NCBI RefSeq assembly: GCF_008728515.1
Contig: NC_044979.1
Span: 172,146,037 to 172,210,036, forward strand
Reading direction: 5' to 3'
From: Papio anubis
Taxonomy: Eukaryota; Chordata; Mammalia; Primates; Cercopithecidae
Length of the DNA: 64,000 nt
Shown: positions 1 through 12,611 of the stretch, piece after piece
Position numbering within the stretch: the first letter of the stretch is position 1
How the letters are laid out: each line of letters begins with the position of its first letter
The notes under the pieces: generated by a model
Database searches by the model: none
Told to the model about the DNA's origin: nothing
Seen by the model: the letters and a program-made list of their open reading frames with translations, nothing else
Translations under genes and position numbers: made by a program

Positions 1-693
1 GCTGTGAGGCCAGAGAGAAAGTGGCAACATGAGGAGGGGGTGCAGAAGGAAAAGGGGAGTTTGGAGGCCAAGGTCAGAAGTGGGCACTTCCATTTCAGAG
101 CCTAGTTATGCTTTTTCCAGAACTAATAGCTATTCTCCTCCTGAAACACACACACACACAGAATGTTAGCATTCAAACAAGAGTAAAGCTATAATTTTGG
201 CATATTCTTGGAGGAGAGGAAAATGGACATTTCATTTTATATTTGATAAATTCCATTTAATTGATTCACAAAACCTGGCAGCACTCCCCAAATGAATGGA
301 AATCTGCCAAATCTGAAGGCCAACAACACTGTTGCACAAAGTCTGACAACTTACTGTCCCTGGCCACACCCCAGCCCGGATCTCCCTGCCAGGCTTGTCA
401 TTTTGTCATGCGTTTGCTGGCAGTGGCATGCAGCGGGTTACTTCGGGTCTCTGGGCTCAGGCTTCCCCTGTAAGGTGAGGAACTGTGACTTAGGAATACT
501 GCACTTTAGCACTTGGTTGACCTCCAGCGAGAACAGGGGCAATCCGGGACACCCCGCTGGTCCCTCTGTGACCCACTCTTGGCCCATAAGCCCCCTAAGA
601 AGGGAGGTCTCCTCTCTATACAGGACCAATCTAGGCTACTCTAGACATCAAGATACTGTAGGATGCTTCTGGTTGGACAGGTATTTCTCTCTC
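1..693. other. Intergenic DNA, no feature recognised
   Basis: AT-moderate sequence with a short (CA)n run at 145-160. I see no gene or named repeat before the first Alu tail. Confidence 0.5.
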
Positions 694-1006
694 TTTTTTT
701 TTCTTTTTTCTTTTTTTTTTTTTTTTTTAAGACAGAGTCCCTCTGTCACCCAGGCTGGAGTGCAGCAGCGCAGTCTTGGCTCCCTGCAACCTCCACCTCC
801 TGGGTTCAAGCGATTCTCCTGCTTCAGCCTCTCGAGTAGCTGGGATTACAGGCATGCACCACCACGCCCAGCTAGTTTTTGTATTTTTGGTAGAGATGGA
901 GATTCACCATGATGGCCATGCTGGTCTCGAACTCCTGACTTCGTGATCTGCCCGTCTTGGCCTCCCAAAGTGTTGGGATTACAGGCGTGAGCCACCGCTC
1001 CTGGCC
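694..1006 (-). mobile_element. Alu SINE
   Basis: Full-length dimer read on the minus strand: poly-T, AGACAGAGTCCCTCTGTCACC, to CACCGCTCCTGGCC. Confidence 0.95.
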
Positions 1007-1291
1007 AACATGTGTTTATCTCTACACTCTCCTCAAATCGCATTAAAATGATAGTAAAGGCAAAAAAAGGAACACACCTGCAGAGACAACAAGGTCAGAA
1101 GAAGCTGTGGAATAGGAGAAAGCTTAGCAACATTTTGAAGGGAGAACAATGAATGGACTAATGGCCTCTGGCTTAGCATGCTGGAGAGAGATGAGCCCTG
1201 CCAGCTGGAGTGAAGTGGAGGGGGTGAGCCCTCAAGAAACAAGATGAGTCCTGCTCCAGAATCACAAAAATGCTCAGAAATCAGGGGCTCC

Positions 1292-1344
1292 ATATCTATC
1301 TATCTATCTGTCTGTCTGTCTATCTATCTATATATATATATATC
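1292..1344 (+). repeat. (TATC/TGTC)n and (TA)n microsatellite
   Basis: Tandem TATC, then TGTC, then TATC and TA units, adjoining the Alu poly-T tail. Confidence 0.95.
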
Positions 1345-1647
1345 TTTTTTTTTTGACACAAGGTCTCACTTTGTCACCCAGGCTGGAGTGCTGTGGCATG
1401 ACCTCGGCTCACTGCAGCCTTGGCCACCCAGGTTCAAGTGACCCTTATTCCTCAGCCCCCCAAATAGCTGGGTCTACAAGAGCACACCACCATACTCAGC
1501 TAATTTTTTTTTTTTTTTTGTATTTGTAGTAGAGACAGGGTTTCACCATGTTACTCAGGTTAGTCTTAAACTCTTGAGCTCAAGCGATCCGCCCGTCTCA
1601 GCCTCCCAAAATGCTAGGATTACAGGCATGAACCCCGGCACCCAGCC
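1345..1647 (-). mobile_element. Alu SINE (older, AluJ-like)
   Basis: Minus-strand Alu with a T-rich middle. It starts GACACAAGGTCTCACTTTGT after the microsatellite. It is quite diverged. Confidence 0.92.
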
Positions 1648-2289
1648 AGCTCCAGGTATTTCTGAATGTGAGAGTATACCAGCAAGCTGCGGAGGAGGAT
1701 TGGTTGGAAGACTGTGCAGGAGAAGGCAGACCCTCAGCTCCTCCTGGGTGCACTGGCGTTGCTCGTGCTGCTCACCTGCTCGAATGTCTGCTGCTTGCCC
1801 TGCCCTTCAGAATACTGGATTTTTCCTCTCTGACCAGGTGAACCAGAGAGGCTCAGGGCACTGGATCCAGCTGAGGGCAGCAGAATGAAAAGCATGCTCA
1901 CTGAACAGGGAGATAACCCCACACCATCCAATGGTGTTGAAAAGTATGGTGTAGTCTTGGAGGGACCAATGTTCCTGAACTTTCAGGGTGTCACCTGAAC
2001 CCAAAATGGAATTCTAGTTTGATACCTCTCAAAACTGGTGAGCTGCTGCTCTTCTCACATGTATCTCCATATGTGGACGTGCACCAGAGCCTTTTTCTAC
2101 CCTCTGAAGGAGAGAAGTGTTCTGTTTAGGGGCTTGCAGAAGAGAGGAACATGAGAAGGCTGAGGAGAGTGGAGGACCCAACAGAGAACTACCATCTCTA
2201 GTCTCCCAGGCTGGGTTGAGCCTCGGCAGAAAAGCGTGTTGACCTCAGCACGGGCAGTGTGCCTCCAAGGCCTCATTGTGTTGTTAGTC

Positions 2290-2659
2290 AAGGAACTTAC
2301 TGCCCTTCCCTGAGGGAGGTTTGTACTTCCTCATGCCATTGACAATGGACTTGGCCACATTACTTTCTTGGACAATGAAATGTGAGAGGAAGTGACGTGT
2401 GACGCTTCTGAGCTAAGCCTTTAAGAGCCTACGCTTTGCTAGGACCACGGCCATTTCCTCTTTCCCCTCTGCCACAAAACCAGCTTGTCCTGGATGGAAA
2501 CTGGGTCCTGGATCTTTAGCTTGGGTCCAAGCATGAGGACAACATGCAGCAGAGTGAACATAGTGTGCACAAGAAGTCAACTTCTATTGTTATCAGTATC
2601 TACAAGGTTAGGGATTGTTTGTTACACAGAAAACCAGTAGCAGAAACTGACTGATACAG
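2290..2659 (+). mobile_element. MLT1-family MaLR LTR
   Basis: The 3' part, with GGATTGTTTGTTACA and terminal CTGACTGATACA, matches the MLT1 LTR pattern. The left boundary is uncertain. Confidence 0.65.
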
Positions 2660-3079
2660 CTGTAGTGATAGTTGCAGCTGGATGGGCAGGAGAAGCGTTC
2701 TGTGTCTCCTGCATGGATGAGCACTGTTCCCAGCTCCTCGAAGACAGCTGTCTGGGCTGCTTCTGAAGATGGCACCCTTGACCCAGGCACCACCCCCTTC
2801 ACAGTGAGCACCAGCCGTAGTGTCATGAAGAAGTGCTTCCCTCTAGTGGACTGTGGGCTGCAGATAAGTACAAGAGAGAGGAGTACAAGAGGAGTCAGAG
2901 AGGACAGACATGAATAGAGCATCTCCCTTGGGGAATCTCAGCTTTACCCAGGACTTTGCAAGGCTTAGAGGTCCTGAGTAGGAATAAGGGATCAATAAAT
3001 GATCCAATTGGAAATGGGACACAAATTGTACCAATTATTAAACTTTTCCTCTCAGTTCTAACCCTACATTTATACTGTG

Positions 3080-3378
3080 CTTTTTTATTTTTTCTGAGCC
3101 AGGGTCTTGCTCTGTCGCCCAGGCTGGAGTGCAGTGGCACAACCACAGCTCACGGCAGCCTTGACCTCCCAGGCTCAACTGGCCCTCCTGCCTCAGCCTT
3201 CTGAGTAGCTGGGACTACAGGCGCACACCACCACACCTGGCTAATGTTTGTATTTTTTGTAGAGATAGGGTCTCACTATGTTGCCTAGGCTGGTCTTGAA
3301 CTCCTGGCCTCAAGCAATCCTCCTTCCTTGGCCTCTCAAAGTGCTGGGATTACAGGCATGAACCACTGTGCCCAGCCA
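3080..3378 (-). mobile_element. Alu SINE
   Basis: Minus-strand Alu from CTGAGCCAGGGTCTTGCTCT to ACTGTGCCCAGCC. Confidence 0.94.
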
Positions 3379-4149
3379 ACACTGTATTTTTTGATGTGGG
3401 AACACAACTCCATAGATTTTGTTTCTCCTTTACCACGTTGCTCTGCCAGTTGGAGACTGCAAGGGCTGGGACCTGGCTCCTTCCTGCTTGCTGTTCCTGT
3501 GGGCACTGCCCCAGCACGTGTCCTTCACATCCACAGCAACAGTTGGTTCCTGAATCTTCCATCCACCCAGGACCAACTTCATTGCCCCCCGTCAAAGGAA
3601 TCACACTGGCCAGACAACGACCCCTCGTCAGGGGTGGGAGCCCCTATTCCACAGTCCTTCCTCCAAGCTTCTGTTCTCATAAGCCCTACCCACCCTGTTC
3701 TCCTGACTGGGCCCTCCCTGGTACAGCAACACTGACCCCACCTGTCCCCACAGCAGAGGAGGTCAGGGAAATCTCAGAACCATGGACAACCATCCCAGAA
3801 AGGGAGACTTCTGTCCTCAGCCCCATGAGCCAGAGGTCTGATTTACCAAGTCCTTCTTGAGCACCTGTTATGTGCCCTAAACTACTGAGGTGTGGAAGAC
3901 ACAGGATGATGAAATACACAGGATGCCCTCCAGAGTCCACCTGGGAAAAAGGGCTCTGGAAGGGAGCCCTTAAGGAAAGCCAGGACCGGTTGTCAGGAAG
4001 ACCAAGGCTGTTCAGGTTCAAAGCAGCAATCCCACACATCCTCAGGGCAGACAGAGGCGCCAAGCACAACCCACTCAATGTCCTGATAGACAGGTGCCAC
4101 AGGGAGCTGCGTCCTTCCCCAGGTCACAGAACAAAGTAAAGATGGACAG

Positions 4150-5116
4150 AGACTGTGTCATATCTTCAGGAACAGCCATTATTTTCTTTCACAAGAGCAA
4201 CCAGAATGGCTAAAACTTATAGGACAGACAATATCAAACGTTGTCAAAGATTAGAGCAACTAGAATTCTCATATTGCTGGTAAGATATCTAAATTTTTTT
4301 TAATTTCAACTTTTATTTTAAATTCAGGGAGTACATGTGCAATTCGTTACACGGGTATATTGTGTGATGCTGAGGGTTAGGGTACGAATGATCTCATCAC
4401 ACAGGTGGTGAGCATGGTACCCAATAGGTACTTTTCAACCCTTGCCCCCTTCTCTCCCTTCCTCATCTGGTGGTCCCCAGTGTCTTTGTTCCCAGGAGAT
4501 CTAAATTATTACAACTATGTTAGAGATTGTGTGGCGGTCTCTGCTAAAGCTATGTACATATAGACTGTAAAGCAGCAATTCCACTCCTGGGCATATACCC
4601 AGGAGATGTGCATCCTTGTGTGCACCAAAATACACAGACAAGGAGGTTCATAGCAGTTTTATTCACAATATTCTAAAATAGGAAACAACCCAAATGTCAA
4701 TCCACAGTTGAAAAAAACATTAAACATTGTCTTATATCCATACAATGGAATATAACGTAGCAGTGAAAAAGAATAAACTACTTCTACAGGCAATAAGATC
4801 TCATAGAGATGATGTTGAGCAAAGAAAACCACACCCCAAAGAGTACTTACTATGTGATTCCATTTACATGACATTCAAAACCAGGCAAAACTGCTTTATG
4901 GTGACAGAGGTCAGAATAGTGTGTACTTTTCAGGATGTTGTTAATAGTGAATGGGTGACAGAGCCTACTGGATGCTAGAAATGCTCTATATCTTGATCTG
5001 AATGGTGGTTACAGAGAGATATACAAATAGAGACATTGATGGAGCTGTGTGCTTAATCTATGTGCACTTTACTGTATGCAACGTATGCCTTAATAAAAGA
5101 GGGGGAGAAAAAAGAA
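4150..5116 (+). mobile_element. Old L1 (L1M) 3' end, interrupted
   Basis: Contains hallmark L1M 3' text: GGAAACAACCCAAATGTCAA, CCATACAATGGAATATAACG, GATTCCATTTACATGA. It ends in an A-rich tail. A second L1 piece is inserted at about 4296-4495. Confidence 0.8.
4296..4495 (-). mobile_element. L1 3' end inserted within the older L1
   Basis: T-rich start, then GTACATGTGCAATTCGTTAC and CTTGCCCCCTTCTCTC, the reverse of an L1 3' end. Similar AGAT(AT)CTAAATT on both sides may be the target-site duplication. Confidence 0.65.
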
Positions 5117-5132
5117 ATTGTTCAGATATCTC

Positions 5133-5600
5133 CTGTCCTAGTTTGGGTTCTCCCCAAGGCGGACTCTGAGACCATGATTGGAGGCACATGATTAATTATT
5201 TTGGAGAGATAAGTAGCACTTTTCGGCATATTTGGAGGTATGAGTAGCACTAGTAGGATGTAGGGGTGAGATATGGGGAAGGTAAAAGGTATGTGGGTTA
5301 AACCAGCTACATGGTTGCTAACTGGGCTTAATTCCACAGGAAGACTTTGGGAAACTTGCAGAACAAATGCCTCAGAATCATCTCATATAACGGGTGAGGG
5401 AGCTGGGGTATTTATACACCTGGAGAATTGGTGGTTAAGGGCAGCTGGGGAGGAGTGTACACTTCCTGGTACTTATGGTCAGAGGGCTGCCGGGGCTGGG
5501 GAGCCCTCTGGAGCTGGCAGTCAGCCAGAGCACATGGAAGGGATATGGAGGGGGCAGTAGGTACTGACAGCATCTGTCACACACCCGTATGATACCACAC
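5133..5600 (+). mobile_element. Possible ancient LTR, unclassified
   Basis: TGTCCTAGTTTGGGTTCTCC, then GACTCTGAGACCATGATTGG, resembles a family of old ERVL-type LTRs. I cannot name the subfamily, and the boundaries are rough. Confidence 0.4.
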
Positions 5601-7171
5601 TTGTCACACTTGTAGTACCCAGTGATAAAGATAATTTATTGTGACAGAAAAGTGACTCTGAGTTCCAAAATGGTCTTGAAATAAATGTGCATCTAATTCC
5701 ATCACCATTTACATACATTGGAAAACCAGACATGCCAATGTGTTTGCAAGAAATATTCATTTAGATTCACAGAGCTCTTGGTCTAAACCCAGGATCTTGG
5801 TGGGAGAGGGAGGCGGGGGTCTTTGGCCTCTGGGATTCATTGTATCAACCACTAGCAATCTTTGGAATCGGCCAGCTGCTCCCTAGGCCAGAGCTGTTAG
5901 GGCTGGAGCCGGGGAGCCCATTTGGACGGTTGAAGAACTCTGTAAAACTATCTTATGCACCTGCAGGTAAAGTCACATTTTGGGGTTATCAAAGTCTCAA
6001 TGAAATGGTACACAGTATAATTAATGCTGGATTGGGAAGGAGAAAACTTGCTCATTATATACCCACTGCTGTCATTATTGTGACAGAATGATCTTCCACT
6101 GGCCCCACCAGAAGCCACCTCTGCAAAGGCCACGGCCACCATCCTCACCCACAGTTGCTGCCTCACTCGTGGGTTCTTTCATGTGGCTGTGTGAACAACA
6201 TAGGTGACCTCCCCTGTGCTCTCTCTAAGCCACTGTAAAAACCTGATTCCTCAGCGCATGGGAAGTTCCCGTGGCCCCGCCTGTTCTCGGACGTGGTGTT
6301 GACCCGAAGGGCACTGATGTTCTGCTCAAGTGCAGAAGGGCTGAATTTTGCAGCGTCAGGAAATACATTTGTGCAGTGACTATAAGATCCCCCTGACATC
6401 TTGGTTTGTGGGAAAGGCAGGTTTTCTTTTTTCTGTAACTTAAATTTAGCTCTCAAGACCCCATTTCTGCTGGTGGTGGGACATACCTGTATTAATCTTG
6501 CCAAGTCAAGGTAAACTCCAGTTATTTGTCATTTAAAGCATAACACCTTTGAAGTAACTCTTTAGATAATTCATCATTCTCAGATCAATTCCAGGAGCTT
6601 CCCCTCCGTGTCTGCCCACTCGGGTCACCCCCTTTCTTGGCATTGGTGATGGCACCCCCTCCAGAAAAATGCCACCCTTGTTCTGGCAGGATCTGACTTC
6701 CAATCCTCCCACAGCTTATGCCCCCTTGTCCCTCAGTTCAGGGACCCCATGGCTGGCATTGTCAATACTTCCCGGCCAGGCACCTGGAAATACTCACTCT
6801 TCGCCCATATCCCACTGGGCTAAGGCCATCTAAGACCTCATCGAGGGCTGGGTGCATGATTCACCTTCTCTCCTGTCCTCCCCCAATTCCTGGGGGCTTC
6901 AGTGTTTTGTTTTAATAAGGAGCCCATTTTCTCACTCCGGCTTTGTGGAACAAACCATGAGGAGCAACCATGAGACCCCAGGAGGGACTCCACAGTCTGA
7001 CTGTGTACACATGGGGACCATATGCACGACTTAGATCCATCCTTCACCCAACAAGATTCAATTTAGAAACAGCTCAGATATCTCCTCCCTAACAAGTTTA
7101 GCCTTCTGATTGTCCTGTCAAAAGAGAACAGTGTCCTGGTGTCTACTTGATCTGTCAAAAAATCTTTTTCT
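5601..7171. other. Intergenic DNA, no feature recognised
   Basis: Mixed-composition sequence. Several short frames are open but none resembles a known protein. Confidence 0.45.
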
Positions 7172-7464
7172 GGCCAGGCACAGCGGTTCATGCCTGGAAT
7201 CCCAGCACTTCGGGAGACTGAGGCAGGCGAGTCACTTGAGGTCAGTTCCAGACCAGCCTGGCCAACTTGGTGAAACCCCGTCTCTACCAAAAATACAAAA
7301 ATTAGCCAGGCGTGGTGGTGCACACCTGTAATCCCAGCTACTCAGGAGGCTAAGACAGGAGGATTGCTTGAACCCGGGAGGTGGAGGTTGCAGTGAGCAG
7401 AGATCGCACCAGTGCACTGCAACCTGGGTGACAAAGCAAGACTCTGCCTCAAAAAAAAAAAAAA
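7172..7464 (+). mobile_element. Alu SINE
   Basis: Plus-strand full-length Alu, GGCCAGGCACAGCGGTTCAT to a 14-A tail. Confidence 0.95.
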
Positions 7465-8569
7465 CCTTCCTCCTGATTTTTTCTCCTTCTTCTTCCCAAT
7501 TCTCTATCCCTGTTCTGTAAAACGAAGGGGGATTTCTCTTTCTGATATCTAATCAGATGCAGAAATAGGACAAAAGTCTTGAACCCAAAGGAGAGCAAGG
7601 TTGGATAACACAAGTTAGATAAGATGGGAGAGGACATCTCTGCAAATAGTGGGACACACAGAAAGTGGCAAACTTTAAAAAATGTATTACTATAAGTTAT
7701 CTGGACCTCAAACGATTGTGGGTGACAAGCAAGGGGCGGGAGGAGGAATCCCGTCAGTGAGAAAGAGCTGGCAAGCTCTTCAGCGGAAACGCGGCTGAAG
7801 CACAGCACTGGCAAAGGGGACTCTGGCAGGGTGTGTGTGCTTGAGACAAATGAGCCTTCAAGTCTCCCGTCTCTGAGGATCCACCAGCTGAGGGGAAGCC
7901 GACCCTGGCTGCCAGCCCCAAGCTTTGGGGAGGCCGGTCCTGGGGTCTGTGGTCCCCTGACTCCCCACTGTGCCCACCTCCTGGGCTTTCCAGCTGCAGC
8001 GGCCCAGGGAGGCCTCCTGCCATGCCCACCCCCACTAAGCCCCATCTCAGCGCTCCACTGGGAGCTCTCAGCACAGCCCCCATTGCACCTCTGATGGCAG
8101 AAGCTGCAGTGACTCTGGCATCTGGGTCTGGCCTGGCCGGCCCCACCACTGCTAACTGCAGTCTAGTCTAGAAGGTCCAGACAAACTCTGCCCGGGAGAG
8201 ACAGAGGAAGGAGCCAGCAGAGAGCTTCTCTCCCTGCCTCCCCACCCCACAGCCTGTCCCAAGCATCAGTGGTTAAAGGTGGCTTCTGAGATGTCTCACA
8301 TGCCCGATGTCCTGGGGCACTGTGGCCAACTGAGCAAAGCCCCGCCTCGCACTGACACCCCTCTTTTTCCGCCTCACTTTCCTTCTCCCCTCACTCTGGC
8401 TTCTCTGGGGTTGCACCAACCACCACCCCAAAAAGGGATTCACACATCAGCTTTGCTGCAGGCTCTTTTCTAGGGTGCTGAACTAGCTTTGCCTCTGGAA
8501 AATGGTGCCTCTCTGCAGAGGGGCGAGAGGCCGCCTTCTGCAAGTTATGACCTCGTTAATTTTCTGGAA
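7465..8569. other. Intergenic DNA, no feature recognised
   Basis: Moderate GC, with a GC-richer patch near 7.9-8.1 kb. The 198-aa and 131-aa minus-strand frames there lack recognisable domains or codon signal. Confidence 0.45.
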
Positions 8570-9035
8570 TGGGTGTAGAGGCATATCATCTGTGTTCGTT
8601 TCCTTCTACAAACTGGGTGGCTTAAAACAGCAGAAATGTATTCTGTCTCAGTTCTGGAGGCCAGAGGTCTGGCAACAAGGTGCAGGCAGGGCCAGGGCAG
8701 GATCCTTCCTTGCCTCTCCCAGCTTCTGGAGCTCCTGGCACTCCCTGGCATTCCTGGCTTGTGGTTGCATTCCCCCTCCTATCTCTGCCTGTGTGTTCAC
8801 AGCGCCTTCCTCCCTATGTTTCTGCCTAAGTTGTCTCGGCTTCCCACTTCTAAGGACACTTGGGGTGCCATGTGGGGCCCAGCCAGGTAAGCCAGGATGA
8901 TCTCTTCACCTCAGGATCCTTAACCGTCACGTCCTTTCTCTCAGTAAGATCACATTCACAGGCTCCAGGGATGAGGATGTGGACATAGCTTTGGGTGGGG
9001 GCATTTTTCAATGTGGCGTAGCATCCTCACTCCCC
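8570..9035 (-). mobile_element. MLT1-like MaLR LTR
   Basis: Text such as TGGCTTAAAACAGCAGAAAT, CAGTTCTGGAGGCCAGAGGT and GATCACATTCACAGGCTCCA matches the reverse complement of a MaLR LTR. Boundaries are approximate. Confidence 0.7.
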
Positions 9036-9859
9036 TAGCTAAAATGCACAGCAGGGAAAGAGAAAGGAAAGATAATCAAGTGAAATGCCGACCCAACAAT
9101 TCTAAAATGGAGAGAGAAGCCTGAGCAGGGACAAGTGCGATGTTGCCATTTCTAGTGCCTTCTGCACCGCAGGAGAGATCTGACCTTCAGTCTTCACATC
9201 AGCATGTGCTGTTTCTTCCTCCGGAGCAACAGAGCGAATCATCCAGTATTGCCGAGTGGAACGGTGCACACGTAGGAGGACCGAGAGTAGCTGGGTGTCC
9301 CCGGCTCCTGGTGAGGAGAACCCCCCACCCGACCTCCCCCAGCCTCCTGACGGCTCATTTCAGTGCCTTTGGGCCAAGAAAGCTGGAGTGGAACTGTCAG
9401 TGGCCCCATTTAAAAACCTTTTGTGAATGGCTCATAAATCACACCCTTAGAAAACTCACTCCTTATTATAATTCTGCAGAGAAAAACTCTGTTCAGCAAT
9501 TGCAATAAATGTGAGGGGGAGTAGGTTGCTTTTTCAGCAGGGGGTCATATGGAAGAGCGTTTTGCATTATATTCTTCAGTCTTAATAAAAACAGGAATAA
9601 TTACGGGCATGTCTCCAAATGTACAAAGTCTCTGCTGTCAGTGGCCACTGAACACAAAGTGTGATTTCGGAGAAGCCAGAAAGGGTCACAATCCCCAAGA
9701 CCTCAACCTTGCTGACCCAGTGAAGCAACTAGGTTAAAGTCCCAAATTCTACCATTAGAGCTTCCTTTCTCTGGGTTTGTCCCTGGTCAAAACATTAACA
9801 TTGCTAGAAGGAGTCACAGTTTAAGCATGGTTTTGTTTGTACATTTATTCTGGCATTTT

Positions 9860-10147
9860 ATTTTTCTTTTCCTTTTAGACAGAGTCTCATTCTGTCATCC
9901 AGGCTGGAGTGGAGTGGAGTGATCTCAGCTCACTGCAACCTCCACCTTCTGGGTTCAAGAAATTCTCCTGCCTCAGCCTCTCGAGTAGCTGGGACTACAG
10001 GTGCACACCACCACACCTGACTAGTTTTTGTATTTTTAGTAGAGATGGGGTTTCACCATGTTGGCCAGGCTGGTCTCCAACTCCTGACCTCAAGCAATCC
10101 ACCTGCCTCAGCCTCCCAAAATGCTAGGATTACAGGTGTGAGCCACC
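9860..10147 (-). mobile_element. Alu SINE with target-site duplication
   Basis: Minus-strand Alu flanked by ATTCTGGCATTT at about 9848-9859 and 10148-10159, a clear target-site duplication. Confidence 0.95.
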
Positions 10148-10304
10148 AATTCTGGCATTTTCTAAGAACAAGATGGTTACAGTGCACGGTGATGCAGCAG
10201 ATAGGATAAGGCGACATTATTGAGGATGAAGATGAACAATGACAGTCCAGGCTGAGTCCTAGGCTATGCCTGGAGAAGGCCTCTGTGATTCTGATTTTAT
10301 AGAA

Positions 10305-10465
10305 AACCTAAAATGTACTAAGCGCCTACTCGACATCCAGGGCTATGTTCTTCCACATAAAGTGTCTCATTTAATCCTCATATTAACCTGTGGGGTAGGC
10401 ACCAAAGCTCCTCCAGGTATGAGTGGGATGGGATCTAAAAGGTCGTTCCTAAGTCCACTATTCTA
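10305..10465 (+). mobile_element. MIR SINE
   Basis: TACTAAGCGCCTACTCGACA and CATTTAATCCTCATATTAAC follow the MIR core and 3' consensus. Confidence 0.6.
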
Positions 10466-11525
10466 GTCCAAAGTGACACCAAGTGAGTTAAGGGTGTATG
10501 TCCATATAAAGTTAAGTTTTACAAAAGAACTATAAGCAATAACTTCTATTTCCAGACCATGAAGAACTAGGAGCTTGAGGGACTGGCTTACTTCACAACA
10601 AGATCTCAGACGTGACCTTTCCTGGAGGTGGAAGTATTCGGGGATGCCACGAAATAGACAGACACAGACAAAGGAAAGCTGAGCCCAAAAGAGGATGGAG
10701 GAGGTGCAGGAGAGGAAAGGAGGTAGACAGTAGCTCCTGTGACCAGAACTGAACGGGAATCACCAGTGACTAGGGCCACCACATTCAGGAGCTGGCTGAA
10801 GGGCAGGGAGCCAGGGCCGGAGTAACTAACTGAGAATCGGAGTGGCCAGAACTGGCCTGAACCTGTGGCAACAGGCCAGGGGGTCAGGTGGTCCCGAGGC
10901 AAGGTCCCATGGGGGGGCCTGAATCTGAGATTCTCACTTTATGAAAAATTCTTGGAGAGATTCTAAGATGATCATGAATGGAGGGGAGGGGCTTCCCCAG
11001 CCATTGGCAGAAGCAGAGGTAGAGTTTCTTTGGAGGAAACTTTTCCTCAAGTTAGTTTTGTAGGAATCCCACAAATTAAAATTATGCATGACTTCACGAG
11101 CAAAAACTGACAGATAATTGGGAAGGCAAGTCACTATGAATGACAGCTAACAGGGGCAAGAAACATTCCATCCCAAGAACCACAGATGTTCTGTCATTGC
11201 GACAAAATGCAGAGTAGTTAAGTATACAATGTTTAAAGAAGAAAGAATATACTTATAAAGATGAATAAACAAGAAGAAACCATGAAGCATGAATGGATAG
11301 AATCAGGAAAAAAAGCCATGATTAAACTTTAAAAACTATACTACTATAACTATTGAATTCAAAAACTGAATGGATAAGTTAAACAGTAGATTACACTGTT
11401 AAGGAGAGAATTAATGAGCTGGAAGGTATACTTGAATAACGTATCTGGAATTCAGCAGAAAAATAAAGAACTGGAAATGTGAAAAATATAAAGGATATGG
11501 AGACTAGAATGAGGAGGTCTAGCAT

Positions 11526-12165
11526 GGGGCTGGCAAACAATTTGGCTCATATGCCAAATCCTGCTGGCCACCTGTGATGGTTAATACTGAGTGTCAACTT
11601 GGTTGGATTGAAGGATACAAAGTATTAATCCTGGGTATGTCTGTGTGGGTGTTGCCAAAGAGATTAACAGTTGAGTCAGTGGGCTGGGGAAGGTAGATCC
11701 ACCCTTAATCTGGTGGGCACCATCTAATCGGCTGCTAGCGAATATAAAGCAGGCAGAAAAATGTGAAAAGGAGAAATGGGCCTTTTTCCTAGACTGGATG
11801 CTTCCTGCCGTGGAACATCGGACTCCAAGTTCTTCAGTTTTGGGACTCAGACTGGCTCTCCTCGCCCCTCAGCTTGCAGAAAGTCTGTTACGGGACCTTT
11901 GATAGTGCAAGTTAATACTTAATAAACTCCCCTATATACATACACACACACACACACACACACACATATATGTTCTATCCCTCTAAGAGAACCCTGACTA
12001 ATACACCACCTGTCTTTATGAATAAAGTTTTATTGGAAAACAAACTAACTCCTTTGTTTACACACTGTCTTTGGCTTCTGTTACACCGCAAGCAGGTTGA
12101 GTAGAGTTTAGAGTGTACATGGCCTTCAAAGCCTAAAATATTTACTCTCTGGCCTTTTACAGAAA
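11526..12165 (-). mobile_element. hAT-type non-autonomous DNA transposon relic, split by an LTR
   Basis: The two arms read GGCTGGCAAACAATTTGGCT (about 11526-11572) and GAATAAAGTTTTATTGGAAA to CCTTTTACAGAAAAAGTTT (12006-12170). They are continuous once the LTR is ignored. I recognise the common 'TTTACAGAAAAAGTTTG' MER-class element but not its exact name. Confidence 0.6.
11573..12005 (+). mobile_element. MLT2-type solo LTR (ERVL) with 5-bp target-site duplication
   Basis: Starts TGTGATGGTTAATACTGAGT and ends CCCTGACTAATACA. It is flanked by CCACC at 11568-11572 and 12006-12010, the 5-bp duplication expected for ERVL. A (CA)n run at 11938-11967 lies inside it. No internal retroviral genes are present. 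Confidence 0.85.
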
Positions 12166-12432
12166 AAGTTTGGACCAGGTGTGGTGGCTTATGCCTGCAA
12201 TGGTCGAGACCAGCCTAGGGAACATAGTGAGACCCTGTCTCTACAAAAAAATAAAAATAAATTTAAAAATAAAAATTAACCGGGCATTGTGGCACACACC
12301 TGTGGTCCCAGCTACTCGGGAGGCTGGGGCGAGAGGATTGCTTTCAGTCTGAGAGGTTGAGGCTGCAGTGAGCCGTGATTGCACCACTGCAGTCCAGTCT
12401 CAGTGACAGTAAGACCCTGTCTCAAAAAAGAA
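12166..12432 (+). mobile_element. Alu SINE, internally deleted, old
   Basis: GGACCAGGTGTGGTGGCTTA, then a direct jump to GGTCGAGACCAGCCTAGGGA (deletion in the left arm). It ends CTGTCTCAAAAAAG. Confidence 0.88.
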
Positions 12433-12611
12433 AACAAAATTGCCCCTGCTGTATTCTATATCTGACTGGGAAGGAAAAAATGGAGAGAAAGGAAGACAGG
12501 CAATATTTTAAAAGGTAATGACTAAATTTTCCCAAACTAATTTAAAACGTGAAGCCACATATCCAGAGAGTACAACCTATTCCAAGCAGGCTAAACAAAA
12601 GCTAGTCATGC

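Larger units (their letters stand above)
11220..12610 (+). mobile_element. HAL1/L1M fragment, interrupted by three later insertions
   Basis: GAGAATTAATGAGCTGGAAG and GACTAGAATGAGGAGGTCTA resume after the insertions as TTTCCCAAACTAATT and CCAAGCAGGCTAAACAAAAG. Together they follow the HAL1/L1M internal consensus. Between them lie a hAT relic, an MLT2 LTR and an Alu. Confidence 0.65.

Noticed and set aside
292..912. 206-aa plus-strand frame with a Phe-rich stretch
   Set aside because: Its second half is a translated minus-strand Alu (SPSVTQAGVQ, SWDYRHAPPRPASF). The same applies to many short frames over other Alus.
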